A stretch of 64,000 bases of DNA from Xanthostigma xanthostigma (lineage: Eukaryota > Arthropoda > Insecta > Raphidioptera > Raphidiidae). Location: NCBI GenBank assembly GCA_963575645.1, contig OY754470.1:24658501-24722500 (forward strand). The letters are read 5' to 3'. Position numbers and translations under genes: made by a program. The notes beneath the pieces were generated by a model. It did not search any database and was not told the DNA's origin. It worked only from the letters and a program-made list of their open reading frames with translations. Numbering within the stretch: the first letter of the stretch is position 1; each line of letters begins with the position of its first letter. This document shows positions 37,778 to 51,800 of the stretch, piece by piece.

Positions 37778-39535
37778 TATTTATTGATTAATTCAATTAT
37801 ATTATTTAATTTTTATATTTATCTCCTCTTATAGTTATTAAAAAAAGATATGATGATCTTTTGTAAACATTTTTTTTGAACCCTCTCTCATGAGTTGAAA
37901 GTGTAATCAAAATATTTTTTTCCGCCTTATAGTTTAATTGAGTGGGGTGTATTTCTTAAAATGCAATAGAAATGTTATAAGAAACGAAGAATTTGCTTTA
38001 AAATTTTTTATCCAAAAGCCCCACCTCCAATTTCTAAACTATCCATACAAAAAATTATAGAAAAATTCTTTAGTTACTACTTTCAATCAAAATTACACGA
38101 TATGAAAACAAAACGGTCCTGAGGTAGGATTTTTTAACACAAGCAAATCTTTATGTTAAAATGTATCAAATTTTGACAGATATCAACTACAACAGTTTGC
38201 AACTATTCGTGAGAATATTTTTATAAATATATTATCGTCGTGCGAATACAACGAAACCCTAGCATGTGCGTTCCCAACATGTGATTGACTTTTTTTTAAA
38301 TATAAAATCTGAATATAGAAATATAAATACATATTATTCGATGTTTGACACCACTTTCCTCTACTATTTACAAAAGCGTTTGTCGTAATTTTGTATTCGC
38401 AGGCGGGGTTAAATATCAGTTTGAAATATTGTCACCAGTTGTCGCTACACCACGATGCAAAAAAAAGCCATTGCAAGGGTATCGCTCCCAATAGATTACA
38501 CCATTTTTTTGGACATATTCGAAAATTTTTTGAGCTTTTTCGAAAAAGGAAGGTTCACTTTCGGTTTCTCACGGAACAGTTTTATCAAATAAGTATTAAT
38601 AAAGCTGTAGTGTGACTTTGAAAATTAGCATTTTTCGCGCAATTATTATCAATTTTTTTCTAGAAAATAATACATTAATTAAAAAAGTACTCCGCTAGGA
38701 ACCGAGATTGGTCTTTTATCTTCCTTATAAAAAAATAATTTTTGCAAAATGTTGACTAATAAGTCAATAATCAATTGGGAGCCGAAGCCCTATTTTATGT
38801 GTAATCTCAGAGCGTTCCGACAGCCTTAATCCTCTTCATGACTTGCTGTGACACTTGTGCCGCATGACGTCACCCGCACTGAGAAGAACTTACAATAAAA
38901 AAAAATGCACTAAAAACATGTGTGGCGACCAAACATTCAAATGTTATTATTTATTGTCAATTTTGATTGATTTTCGGTTTGTACATGTCAATTGCGCTGC
39001 TGACCATCATTTTAAAATTAAATTTATTTGATTTGTATTTTCTGTTAATCGTATTTGAACCTATCTTCGCCAGCTAGCTAATAATAACGGTTATTTGAAA
39101 TGTTAAAATTACAACATACTAAGGTGTGTTTTTTTTTTGTTAGCATGTATTTCTGACTTCGTTAGATTCTACCCCGCGCTCATACTATAAAGTGAGCAAA
39201 GTTTCAGCTTCCTATAAGTCAACGATGACCTTCCATCGAAACATTAGAACAGGCATACATTAGAAATTAATTATATATGCAGATTTGCGCATTTTGCGAC
39301 GCCCCTTTGGCGCCCCAATAGTTATTATTCTGTCTTCGTAAACGTTTTCAGGAACGAAAGTAGAGACCTGCCTGTAGATTTGAATAATACTGGAAGTAAA
39401 GTGGTGCACAATGGCTACTCATATAATCGTTGCAATGGCTAATGTGATTTGTCTGTTTATGCGATGGAACCGAAGCTTTAATCCAATTAGTTGCTCGAAC
39501 TTTGACCACAATAATGTTATGTCAAACTATCTAAT
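37778..39535. other. no gene recognised
   Basis: AT-rich, no supported frame. A CRE-like ATGACGTCAC lies at about 38866. Confidence 0.45.
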
Positions 39536-39793
39536 CAGTGCCGGATTTGAAGGTGTCGAAGCCCCGGAGCGATGAAGCATTGGAGGCCCGTAACATTGTT
39601 TTTTTTCACATTGAAAATAGTAGTCGATATATTTAGAAAGTAAATGTAGTTGTTATATGTACTAGCCGCCGAACTCATTGAAGAATTTGCGTAAAGTTAT
39701 CTGAGGAGACTCGCTATGATTTAAATGAGCAAAATAAAATTTTGTGTGCTTGGGTCAATCCCCTCCCAAACCAGAATCCTGGATGCGCCACTG
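39536..39793. mobile_element. non-autonomous hAT element
   Basis: Left end CAGTGCCGGATTTGAAGG; right end AATCCTGGATGCGCCACTG. Flanks TATCTAAT and TACGTCAT are only loosely alike, so the copy is old or the boundary is a few bases off. 258 bp, no reading frame. Confidence 0.6.
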
Positions 39794-40065
39794 TACGTCA
39801 TGGACTTTACAGAAATCTTATAGACAGCATACTGAATAGAACCATTAAACTCCGCCGTGTCTCATCAGCAGGCGGCAATGCATGCTCAGTACTCCACATA
39901 TGGAAGTGTTTGTGGTTCTGGCGGTGTGTTACTCAGCTGTTGATCGCCGCCCGTCGCGGCCTTGCCTCGTCGACGGGGTCACTGACTCAGCCGGATCGCT
40001 ACCCCTTATAAGATCGGCTTATTATTGATATTCACGAACAACCCTTAAATACACTTCTAGTTGTC

Positions 40066-40745
40066 TTTTAGATAGATAGATAGATATATTACGCAGCAGT
40101 AGAATAATACAAATTACATGTAGTAAAAATTACAAATTACAATGGCAAATAACAAAATATGCATAATATTAAAATTGGTAGTCATAAAATTCAGAGACTT
40201 TATAGGATTCTTGTTGGACAAAGAATTTAAAAGTGTCGCTTTTGTACTTTTTATACTGCGATATGTTTTTGATACGAAGTCGGAAGATGGCTGTAAAGCT
40301 TTTGGCAATTGTGCTTACAGCTGTGCTCAAATAGTGAGCTGCGGTGTTTTTGAATTTTAAAGTTGTGGTTCATTCTGGTATCATGGCAGTGTTTATCAGT
40401 GTTCTCGTCAGAAAAGTACGTTGGCTTTTTCCGTACAAAGCATAGCATTTCATAAATATACTCACTCGGTAGAGTTAAAATATTGAGTCTTTTAAAGAGG
40501 CCTCTACACGAATAGTGCAATGAAATATAGACATTGATCAACGTCTTGGCATTTTTGAAGTAATGATTATAAAATTGTGTTCTATTCCTCCGTTCTAACT
40601 TATTTACACATAACGCGACTAAAATTGCAAATATATAAGTCAATCTACATTTCTAAAGGAAACGTTTTCTTGACACGCAGAAGTTGCAGCGGAAGTTTTT
40701 AAGAACTGATGGTTCGAAATCGCTGCAACAGGTTAACAATTTGCG
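40066..40745 (-). mobile_element. LINE 3' fragment, copy A
   Basis: The minus-strand frame 40643-40251 reads YSCRGLFKRLNILTLPSEYI, YEMLCFVRKKPTYFSDENTD and HDTRMN, typical of the C-terminal part of LINE ORF2. The 3' end is a TATC/GATA microsatellite (about 40069-40088). The 350 bp at 40400-40745 is almost repeated, inverted, at 41974-42310. Confidence 0.68.
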
Positions 40746-41973
40746 GCTATCATAATAAACCAAATGTGGAGCGTGTCCATTCTGTGAGTTTAATATAAAT
40801 CGTGACATTTCTGACCCCATCTACATAGATATACATCAACTGAACGTGACTAACGAAAACCAGACGGCATTTTGCATTGTATTCTTTTATCATAGAAAGT
40901 GACTACATTATTACTGGGTTATAGTATAGGCATATTGCGATACCTGCATTCCGTTTGTTTAAACCATGTTATGTACCATAGCGTGTGATCAGATCTGGAA
41001 ATATTTGTGTAACACCGTGTTAAAGAAATTACGGAAAGAATTTTTTCTTACACGACCAACACCAATTCGCATTTACTTCAAATGTTTATATACAGTTTCA
41101 ATTCACTTCAGATTATCCTAGTAAAATTTAGGATTTGTATCTCGATCTATCTTAAGCTGTTCTATATTAGTGTTCCGTGCAAACGAAACATTTTACTGTG
41201 TCCATCGGCCCGGCCGTTTGTCGCAGACGATTTTCTCTGAAACTGTTTGATGTAAAATTTTTTAATTTGACTCACAGATAGTGTTGTGTTCCAATCACAG
41301 ACGTGAAGTACAAAAAAATTGAATTTTGATTCTGGGGGCTAATTTCAGGAGGTGAATGGAAAATGAAAAAAAAAATCAAAAGCATCGTGTTGAGTGTCAT
41401 ATGAATTAAACGTACGGAAGCAGAAATTCAACAATGTATTTTTTGGATTATTATTTTTTTAAGTTAATTTGTATGGCCGATTTCTTCCCGCCTTCATATT
41501 TTTCTAAATTAATGTTACATAGAATCGGCCTAGTCTTACATTGTAAGTTACAGGATGTTATGATAGCGAATGATAATTGTTATCACGCGTCCTGCTAATA
41601 ATGTAAGCAACATCGACGGACTTCTAGGAACTGCTAGATTGCAGTAAACACAAGCGATGATCACATGACTCCACCCAACAGACAGTCCAGGGGGGAAAGT
41701 TAAAATAGGGATCCTCGAGCTAAAGTAAAAATAAGAAAATGGCGTCGTGAAGCTGATATAGTTGACAATGTCCGATGAAGGGTATGTGATCAGTGATGTT
41801 GTTGCTATGCAAGATGATTCATTTAAAACTACATTATAACGGATCATTGATCTATTATCTATATATTTTTGATTAAATTCTATGTGCTCAAGTCAATTGA
41901 AACATCTGAAATAAACTGTAAGCTATGTACAGCGCTTAAACTAGGGTCTGGCAATATGATAGCCATACATTGT

Positions 41974-42437
41974 TAACCTGTTGCAGCGATTTCGAACCAT
42001 CAGTTCTTAAAAACTTCCGCTGCAACTTTTGCGTGTCAAGAAAGCGTTTCCTTTAGAAATGTAGATTGACTTATATATTTGCAATTTTAGTCGCGTTATG
42101 TGTAAATAAGTGAGAACGGAGGAATAGAACACAATTTTATAATCATTACTTCAAAAATGCCAAGACGTTGATCAATGTCTATATTTCATTGCAGTATTCG
42201 TGTAGAGGCCTCTTTAAAAGACTCAAAATTTTAACCCTACCGTGTGTGGATATTTATGAAATGCTATGCTTTGTACGGAAAAAGCCAACGTACTTTTCTG
42301 ACGAGAACACTATGATAAAGGGACCCAAAACCCGAGAGAGCACAATCAGTAATGCGACTATGATTGTTTTATTTGAATATATCAACCAACAAAATTTTAA
42401 GGACGCGAAATCAGAATCTTGCCATGGGCGCCGATGA
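41974..42437 (+). mobile_element. LINE 3' fragment, copy B (inverted relative to A)
   Basis: Begins with the same TTGCAGCGATTTCGAACCATC tract as copy A in reverse and encodes YSCRGLFKRLKILTLP and YEMLCFVRKKPTYFSDENT. After that the two diverge. Together with copy A it forms a large inverted pair around 1.2 kb of unrelated sequence, just upstream of the first visible Amph exon. Confidence 0.62.
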
Positions 42438-42710
42438 ATCCAGCTACGGCATTGCCTACTATCTGAAACTTGATAAAAATGTATTGCGATTGTTCATAAT
42501 ATACGTATTTCTATATTAAATTAACTCAACACTGCATATCTGTTATCGTTTTTTTTTATATATTTCAAAATAAAGTCGAACATAATGAACTTAAAAATTA
42601 GATTATTATCTAAGAGATAAAAATCTATTGCATAGTAATTTAATTAGAATATTATAATTGCCGCATAGCTTTTATAACATTTGTTTAACAGTTTAATTTT
42701 TTTGTTACAG

Positions 42711-42846
42711 ATTTTACAAAATTTGGGTAAAGTTGATCGCACAGCAGACGACATTTTTGATGAACATTTACAAAACTTCACCCGTCAACAAAATGCTGCC
42801 AATAGACTTCAAAAAGAATTCAACAATTACATTAGGTGCATTAGAG
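42711..42846 (+). CDS. Amph: Amph exon: start of N-BAR helix 1
   Basis: Acceptor TTTGTTACAG at 42701-42710; starts in phase 0 with ILQNLGK and ends in phase 1 before GTATGG. It contains LQNFTRQQNAANRLQKEFNN, the conserved first long BAR helix. The open frame reads on past the donor, but residues downstream of IRCIR do not resemble the family, which fixes the donor at 42847. Confidence 0.93.
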
Positions 42847-45800
42847 GTATGGTCAATGTATTAAATTTTTTCTTGAGTACCTCAAACACTAATGTATTTT
42901 AAGATGGTTAACATTCAGTCTTTTATAAAATAGATGTTTGTAAAATTATAGACATCTAATCTTATTGTAGATTATAAACGCTCAACAACACTCTGTTTTT
43001 ATAACCGCCAGTTAGCTATACTACGAACATAATTGGCTATCTTCCGTGGGCAGTGTAAAGTCTCTGATAACTCATTCAATGAAATTCAATAAATTTCTGG
43101 TTGAGGTCCCGACACTGACTTTAAGTTTTTTTCTTGAGCATACCATAAGAGAGTGCATTTCATATTAGTATAATTTTTTTAGTGCAAATTGTTGTTATAA
43201 AACATTTTTAAATGCCTACATGCACAGTAAACAATTACATCACTTTAAAAATCCAAGCCATAAGTTAGTGTAGAAACATTATGCATGTTTTGGAATTTAA
43301 ATTGAATCAAAAACTTCCAAAACATTTACTTTACCATGTTTATATTAAATCTTAATTCAACACCCTTTTATTTTATTTTTAGAAGCGAAACTTTTTTAGG
43401 CGCGCTTAGGGGGTAAATTGAAAAGTGGAACGCTTCCCCTTCTCCGGCTTCAACCGCCAGTTGAAAAGAAAGAGTGGGGCAATCGTTTCTACTCACTCTG
43501 TCAAAGCGTCATATGCACTCTACTCGCAAGCGCAATGTGTACTGTGTGTATGCGTAACATTTTCCGTAACCACGGTGACAGATTTCACATAACCATTTCC
43601 TAGTCCTGAAATAATAAAATCGTTAACAAATTCTAGAACCTAAGAAGTTTCACTTCTAACGCACGAGAGTCTCACACATACTCTTTTTGACGTGATAACG
43701 TCTTATAAATTGATGAAACACCAGCTGCACGCACGAAAAAGTGTAACGTTCCGTAACGTTCCCGTGATAACGTCTTATAAATTGATGAAACACCAGCTGC
43801 ACGCACGAAAAAGTGTAACGTTCTGCCTGACCCTGTGCGTGCAAGCGAGAGCGCAGTAATGTATTATTAAATATGATATTCGAGCGGAATACGTTATCAC
43901 GTAAAACTATCGTCCGTAAACCGACTTTACAGACAACCAATTTTTTAATAAAATATCTTACATACTCACAAAAAATAGAATCAGTTACGACCTTGTGATT
44001 TGAAATCCATCTCAATGGATTTTGGTACAATAATTAATTATTAATTTCAAGTGAAATTTAAGTGCATTTAGATGTAATTATTTTTAAATGAGAAATTGTA
44101 TTAAAGTACATACTTAATTGTCAAAACCGTAAAGTAGTACAGTTAATAATTAATGTGTTTTAACAACAACAATAATAATATTGTTTGTTTATTTTAATAT
44201 GCACAAATGTTAATAAAAAACAGTAAAGATATGGAATTTCTAATTTACTTTATAATACAAGAAGTATATCGGTAATTTTCCAGATGGCCAATCGTGTTGA
44301 ACTAAGTGAAGAAAAATTCTAAATGTATATTGTTGTTAATAATAATTATTATTTTTCTGGATTATAATAACTTATTTCTCTTAAGATATTGTATTTATTT
44401 GAAGCGTTAAAAAATATTTATCTAAAGCGAATCTGTTTTATGATTTGCTGTTTAATTTTTATAATTGGTAGAAAGGCCATTTTAAATTATTTTATTGGAG
44501 TGTACTTACGATTGTAACTGTATTTTTATGGTAAATCCTAATTCTATTTTCGGCTCGTCAGCTCTGCATTTAATTAAGAAAGGTCAAAAAAGCTAAAGTA
44601 CTTGTATTTGTTTTTAACGTTCATCATTGAATCAAATTTCTCAATTTTTCTCTGCATTTGAAAAGAAACAGCATCGTCGATGACATGCATCAAGACAAGC
44701 GTAACAAGCAACCAGTTGTACGATATTCATTCAACAATTTAAATATTAATAATAATAATAAGTTTATTAATGCTAAGACTTAAATAAGTATGCGCCTTAC
44801 CGTTTCTAAATTGATCAGATTTAAAATGTTGATTAGTAAACAAATTTTTTTAACTCGTCATTCGTAACGCATGTATGTAAAAAGCCTATCATCGTCGGTG
44901 TTGACTCTTTATTGTAGCGAAAAATAGACCACTAGGTGACCTGTTCACCACCAACTAGGGGATAATAAACCGCTTTGAAATACAGTTCAAATTTAGAATG
45001 TATATAGAGATGGGACGACTTGAGCAATGTTAGATAAAATTTAAAAATATGTAGCTGAACGTACCTATCTAGACAAAATTATTAATACTTTGACGGACAC
45101 TTAAAAATTCAGTTTTGTTCCAATTTTGACACTATAGTTTTTAATTTTTTTCATGTTTGAATTACTTTTAAAAGTTGTTATGTTGTGACAATATTGCCTT
45201 AGTAGATATTTGTACGGTGACACAGAGCACACAGGGTATTTATTCTACACTGGAAAATAGACTGCTACACCCGTCTGGCTATAAAACGGTCCGCAGTATA
45301 CGACGGCTTCAGCCGTCGTGTCAAACTTTTGAAGTTATGTTTATGTCGGTCTAAGCCGGTTTGTCCGTCAAAGTGTTAAAAAGTTGACGTATACAATTCA
45401 TGCTGGGGTTGCAGAAAGGATTGTCAGAAAATCTGATTTGAAAATGATCTTAGATTGTGATTCCCCTAAAACTTTTTTTTGAAGATTTTTTACATGTTAA
45501 AGCTCTATAATCGACAGTCGCGGTCGCGTCACCCTGTGTATGATGCAGATTTTATGCTAATCAATTTTCCAGATCGCCTGATGATAAAATTTAATATTTT
45601 AATTTTAAGCGGTGCAAACGGCATCAAAAACGTTAATGGAAGCGATCAACGAGGTGTACGAAAGCTCGTGGACGGGGCACGATCTGCTCTATATTCAGGC
45701 TCAGAACATCGAAATGTTATGGCAGGACTTCAGTCACAAACTCGGGGACCAAGTGTTGATTCCTTTAAATACGTATCAAAGCCAATTTCCGGAAATGAGA

Positions 45801-48800
45801 GTATGTAATCTTTCTCCTTTTTTATACAATTTAAAAATTTTGTTTATTGAACTATTCTTCAAGACTAAAATATAAAGCGGCCTTTGTGCTGTGTTAGGCT
45901 GTCAAAAAGGAATCAGTATAGGGATTGGACATAGACAATCACAATTTGCTATAGTTTTATTTTTTGGCACCAGATGTTATAGCGACATGTCAAATCATGA
46001 AGTCTGTAGATTGACAAAGTACCGCAATCATCCACCGTTTTTTGAGGGAAAGATAACAGGTTCAAAAAGAAATTTGGATGACAATCATTTTCATATTCAA
46101 AGATACTTAATTTACCCAAATCATACAAATTTAAATTTGTGGAAATGTTATTGTAATGTTAAATTGTGATGTTCTGAATCACAACGTAAAGTAAATATTA
46201 CTGAGAACATATCAGGCAAGTTCATTTTCTGTCAGTCAGTCATCTTGGATCGATTTTAATTATTATCTCTCTCTCTAGCACATAGATCCAATGGATTACA
46301 ATACTTGATAAATTCAGTAACTTTATCAAATCATAAAAACCATCGAATTTTTGAGTATTTCAGATTTAAACGACAATGAAATATATCAACTGTTAACGAA
46401 GCATTTTATATCTATTTTTCTTGAATTGAAGTAACGTTCTTCTTTTTTGTTTTTTAGAAAAAAGTTGACAAGCGCGGCCGTAAATTAGTCGATTATGACG
46501 GCCAGCGACACAACTATCAAAGTCTACAGGCAAACGCTGGTAAGAAGAGAGACGACGTGAAGCTTACGCGTGGCCGAGAGACGATGGAAGAAGCGAAACG
46601 TACCTATGAACAGTTGAATAGCGAATTACATGACGAATTGCCGGCACTCTATGACTCACGCGTTTTGTTTCTCGTTACGAATTTGCAAACACTCTTCTCG
46701 GCAGAACAGGTCTTTCACGCGGAAACGGCAAAGGTTAGTCTCTGGTTCAATTTTATTTTGCATTATCTTGTAAAGACGAAATTTGTTATGTGAAACATCT
46801 AATGGCACGTTTGGTTGGGAGCAAAACCGTGCAAATGACACAACACTTTTATGGGAGGAAGTTACGTTTGTGTGCGATTATACATGGCTTTCGTTGAAGA
46901 CGACATCTAGATGACAGGGCGAAATTTAGTTACTAGTATTTCTTTAGATGACAGCGCGTAACGCTTGCTGTGTGTATTCGTTGGATTGTAACATGCCTTT
47001 TGTTGACGGGGACATCTAACTGAGATTTATTAGTTGCTAGAATAGTCACTTAAGTGGCGTTACAATGTCCATAGGGCTTTAGGAAGTGTCCGTAGAGCGC
47101 AAATAGGGTTTTGTAATTTATAGTAATGACCCATTGATATTCGACTACTTTTTAATTAATAATGTTAAAACAGTATCAGTATATTGCAGTAACGCATTTC
47201 TAGGTTAGGATATGATATTTGTCAAGCAACGATTGCGATCCAGACATGGACCATACTGTATCATGTGTGTGCCCAACACGGGCTTGTTGGATTTTCTTTT
47301 GCAAATGTTCAAATTTTCAGATATATGCAGAACTAGAAGCGATCGTGGACAAATTAGCAACAGACAGTCAACGAGGATCTTACACGCTTAAAAAAACGAC
47401 AAACAATACTTCGTCCCCGGTACTTCCGATTTCTAATAACTCATCATCAACACACGTAAACAGCAGCACGCCATCTTCGCCTCAGAATAAACTTGCGAAA
47501 GGTAAATTAAGATTCACTTGCAATTATTTTAAATGTTGCTTTGTTATTTCTTGATTTTATATTCGTTTTGCTTTTTTTTATTTTGCTTCAATGTTTTTTT
47601 TAATATAAACAATAAATTAAACACAATTGGGCCGATGAAAGATGAAGTAATCTAACCGACATTTTTTATTTTAAAAGCAAATTAGCTCTTGCCTGGGACA
47701 GCAAACTGTGTTTTAAATATCAGCAGCAACGCGCAGGACGCGAAAATGGAACTAAAAGAGGGGTGACGCGGCGCAAATTTTACAAATACGTCCCTGATGA
47801 AACTGCATCATAACTTTGGATATAATAGCTCTGTTCGCGTAACGACGGCGTCTGCGCATCAGCTTAAAAGCTTTCGCGTGCGTATGCGTCGTCAGTTTAT
47901 GCGGACGGTTTGGAATCTTGCGATCAGAGTTATTATATCAATATTAGAAAAAACTGTGATATGTTAATTTAAAAAAAAAATGTTTAAAAAAATATTGAGG
48001 TTAAATTGAGTTTAAAACAATGGAATGGAACTTAAATTAGCAATATCTCTATTGAGTTAGTTCACTTCATCTCTACATAGCCCAATTTAAAAATTATTAT
48101 TAAATAAAAAAAAAAAAACATTTAAAAATGCGAATACCTTAAGAACCACCGAACTTGCTCACAGAGGAGAATATTAATACATAGCTGAGTTTTCACTTTT
48201 CAGGGTCTTGTGTACTTTTTCCCTTAATTTATAGTAGTAGAACAGAAAGCGTTTTTCGTATAATACCTACATAAACTATTTTTAAAGTTTTGATTTTATC
48301 TCCAGTAAATCACATAAGGAGTTTTTACTGGCTTTTAGGAGGCCACTTCTCCCACCTTTGAACTAGAATCTGATTTCGTTGAAAAATGTGACCAATCTGA
48401 ACACGCGTACAAAATTTGAGCAAAATTGACATAGGTGCGACGACAGATAGACATTTTTTTTTAATAAGTCTTTTTGGTTCAGAGGACTTAAAAACCCGAA
48501 AATTAATAAAAAAACTCGACTTTTTGCAAACACAAAATTTCTTCTGTATACTGTTCATATATTAGAAAATAAAAGACCATAAGTACACTAAAGACAACTA
48601 GTAGTGCTATTGACTGTAATATAAAATCTGAATAGATCTGTACTGTTAATTATTATGTATATAATTAAACTTCATTTGAATTAAATATGAAAAATCAATA
48701 AAATTACAAATGAATAAAATTTGATGTATTTTATATTCTCACTGACAATTTATATAATTCCTTGATAAAATTTAATTTTTTTGTGTCACCACCACGATGT

Positions 48801-51800
48801 CACATTCAACGTCAATATTTGTTTTATATTATATATGTGTCCCTTAATAGAAGGTACATAGCTTAAGCGTGTGTTCCTTAAAAACTTCTATTTTAAACAT
48901 TTTAATTTGCCTAATGCAATGGGGAAATGAAAATTATATATTAACTGATTTGAGAAAAACGATTACCAATCAATGACCTAATGCTTTTTTCATTTTTTTA
49001 TTCTTCACAACGGGTGAACTAAATTATACACGCGTAGAAAAACAGGCAACTGTCAAACAACTTCGATGGAATGACGTCATTGCTCGCTGATTGGTGTTTC
49101 AAATTACGTTCTGTTTTACTTAATTTATAAAAAACGATATATTTTTAGTAAGCCTTTCTGTATTGCACGTCTGAATTGTTTTTTCTCGTACTTAAAGATA
49201 AATGATTGCTTTTAGGACACTTGTTTATTATAATTTTTTGAAAGAACGTCAGGAACACACGCTAGGTTCATACATCTTGTCGCGAGACACCCTGTATGGA
49301 AACGTACTGCAATAACCACCATAAGTGAAATAAAAAGTGGTGTACCTACCTATTCATTTAGTTTTAATCCACTCATAGTCTACTTTATACATGAGAATAA
49401 AAAATACATCAATAGTTTTTTTCCTAGTTAGCATGAAAAATAACATTTAGAATTTTTTTGTTAGCGCCGTTTGCCGTTCTAACATATAGTGTGTTTGTTT
49501 ATTATTTGTGTTGCAGCTGATTCCGAAGCTTCATTACTCAAAACTCCAACTAAATCTGAATCAGAGCTTGCCTCGAATCAGAACTCACCTACGACTGAGA
49601 CCCCTCCTCCCCAGCCACCATCCTCTCCCGTTCCAATGCAAATTGTCAATGGAAATGATAATTCAGCCAAACAAACCACAACATCCAACGCTAACTCTGC
49701 CACAGGTACGGCAGCCACGCCCACAAACAACGCCAACAACAAACACGTCGAAGAGCTGTACGATATTCCAGCCGGTGAGTTCGAACAAAACGTTTACATT
49801 GAACGAGTAGACACTGCGTGCGTTTGGGGGGCTTAGTGCTACTTTATTTAAATCTGTGCCGTTTGTGACATCTACAGACCTAGCGGTCGCGTTCCCCCTA
49901 TCCTACTAGAGGAACAAGAAGGCACTTTTATAGACGATTATCAGTGATGATAGAAGGAGAAATCGATAGTCGTCTACAATCTCCATGTCTTAATCAGCGC
50001 AGTTAATGCCTCTGAAAATCAGAACATCACATATTAGATATAACGCAGTTTTTGAAGTTAAACTTCTTTAGGCGCGGTTGGGCAAACTGACTTGAATCAG
50101 ACGAAAGGTTAAACGCTTTCCCTTCTCTGACTTCAATCGACAAGACGTTATACGCACTCTACACGCATGCGCAGTGCGTACTGTGTGTATACGTAGCTAG
50201 GTAATTATCTAGTCACGGTAACAAATTCCGCATAACCATTTTCTAATCCTGAAATAATAAATTCGTCAACAAATGCCAGAAACTTAAATGTTTCACCTTT
50301 AAAGCTCGAGAGACTCACAAATATTTCGTTTTTCGTTGAGATAATTAGTGCTAGAACCACATAACGTCAGAGCAAACATTTCACAAAAATGGATGACTGC
50401 TAGAAGTTCAAAACAAACTTAGTTTTGGTTAGCGCAAGAATAAGTAAATAGCGCTGAGTCCTTGAACGCACAATTTGATAAATGGATGAAACGTTAACTT
50501 CTGCATCTAAAACCGCAAAACGTCCAAGCGAACTAAAATCTCAAAAAATGTGGGTTAACAAATCAGTAAAATGATAGCATATGATGATGTGAATATATTT
50601 GCCTCAATAATCATATTTTTAGGTTATGTTTATACGTGCTTATTGTTAGCGAGAACGCAGTATAATTGTTTATTAGATTTGCATATTTTTCAAAATTGAA
50701 CGTAAGTTGAAGATTTGGTGTAATAAGCCAAGGAAAAACGATTTTAAAATTCATATTATGTCAGAGTTATCAATGCAAACACAAATGCAATTTTCAGTGT
50801 TATAGTACTTTCCCTACTTGTAGTCCTTACAGAATTTGAAGGAAAGTCGTTCCTAAAGTGAGGGCGTTCTTAGGGAAAGCTGATTATAGTTACTGCATAT
50901 TATTAATTTAATAGCATTTGTTATGATTTATGAATATACAAAACTTCATTAAATCAAAATATGTACTGCTTTATAAATTTTGCAAATCTTACAATTTTAG
51001 TTTGCTTGGTCATATACAAGGAGATTGAGAGGAGACCGAACTGCCTTGATTTTAGCCTGAATGAAAATACGACGGTTATACCAGGCGACTCTTCGAGCGT
51101 CCTCGAGTCTGCACACAGTATGAAATGCAATACTCTGCGACAAACACGCTCGCGACATGCGCAGATGGCCCTTAATTGTCTTTCGCGCACGTTCGAGTAC
51201 GCCCCTCAGCGCCGCCTGGTATACTGCCGTATTTTCTCTCAGCTTGAGCTTTCGTTCTCCTCTCTCTAATCTCTTTGGTCATATAATATTAATTAATCAG
51301 ATTGTGTAATACGTAGATTTTGTAGGGAAGTGTGATTATATTAAATGTAAACGAAGAGGAAACATCCATATTACGCTTTTTAACAAATTAATCAGTCAAG
51401 AATGATTTTTTAAGCTTTTTTTTATAGTTTTGTAGAAAATGCACACTTTTATTATATAATTGGTTGTTTCGTTTGGATGCTTTTATATTCAAATTAAGAA
51501 TCTTGTTATGAAAAAATTAAACAATGATGTTGCAGGTGCGACGACAGACAATCTGCCACCTGGAGTTCTATATAGGGTGAAGGCTACGTACAAATACATA
51601 AGAGAGGATGTGGATGAGCTGTCATTTGAAGTTGGCGACATCATCCGAGTTATTGAATATGACGATCCAGAAGAACAAGTAAGTGAACATTTCGTTCGTT
51701 TTAATTGCGTAAGAACGTCCAAGAATACTTCGTAAAATATCGTCATTTGTTAACTAGAATTTTGTGGGTATTACTCCAAGAAACGGCTGCAGAAAATGTG

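Noticed and set aside
36418-42710. Missing 5' exon of Amph (residues before ILQNLGK)
   Set aside because: I searched for a short exon encoding an AKSVQK/RAKEK-like helix ending in phase 0 and found none. The ATG at 36300 ends in the wrong phase and has a different sequence.
43656-44030. 124-codon frame with an internal duplicated peptide
   Set aside because: The repetition comes from the 75-bp DNA duplication inside an interspersed repeat.
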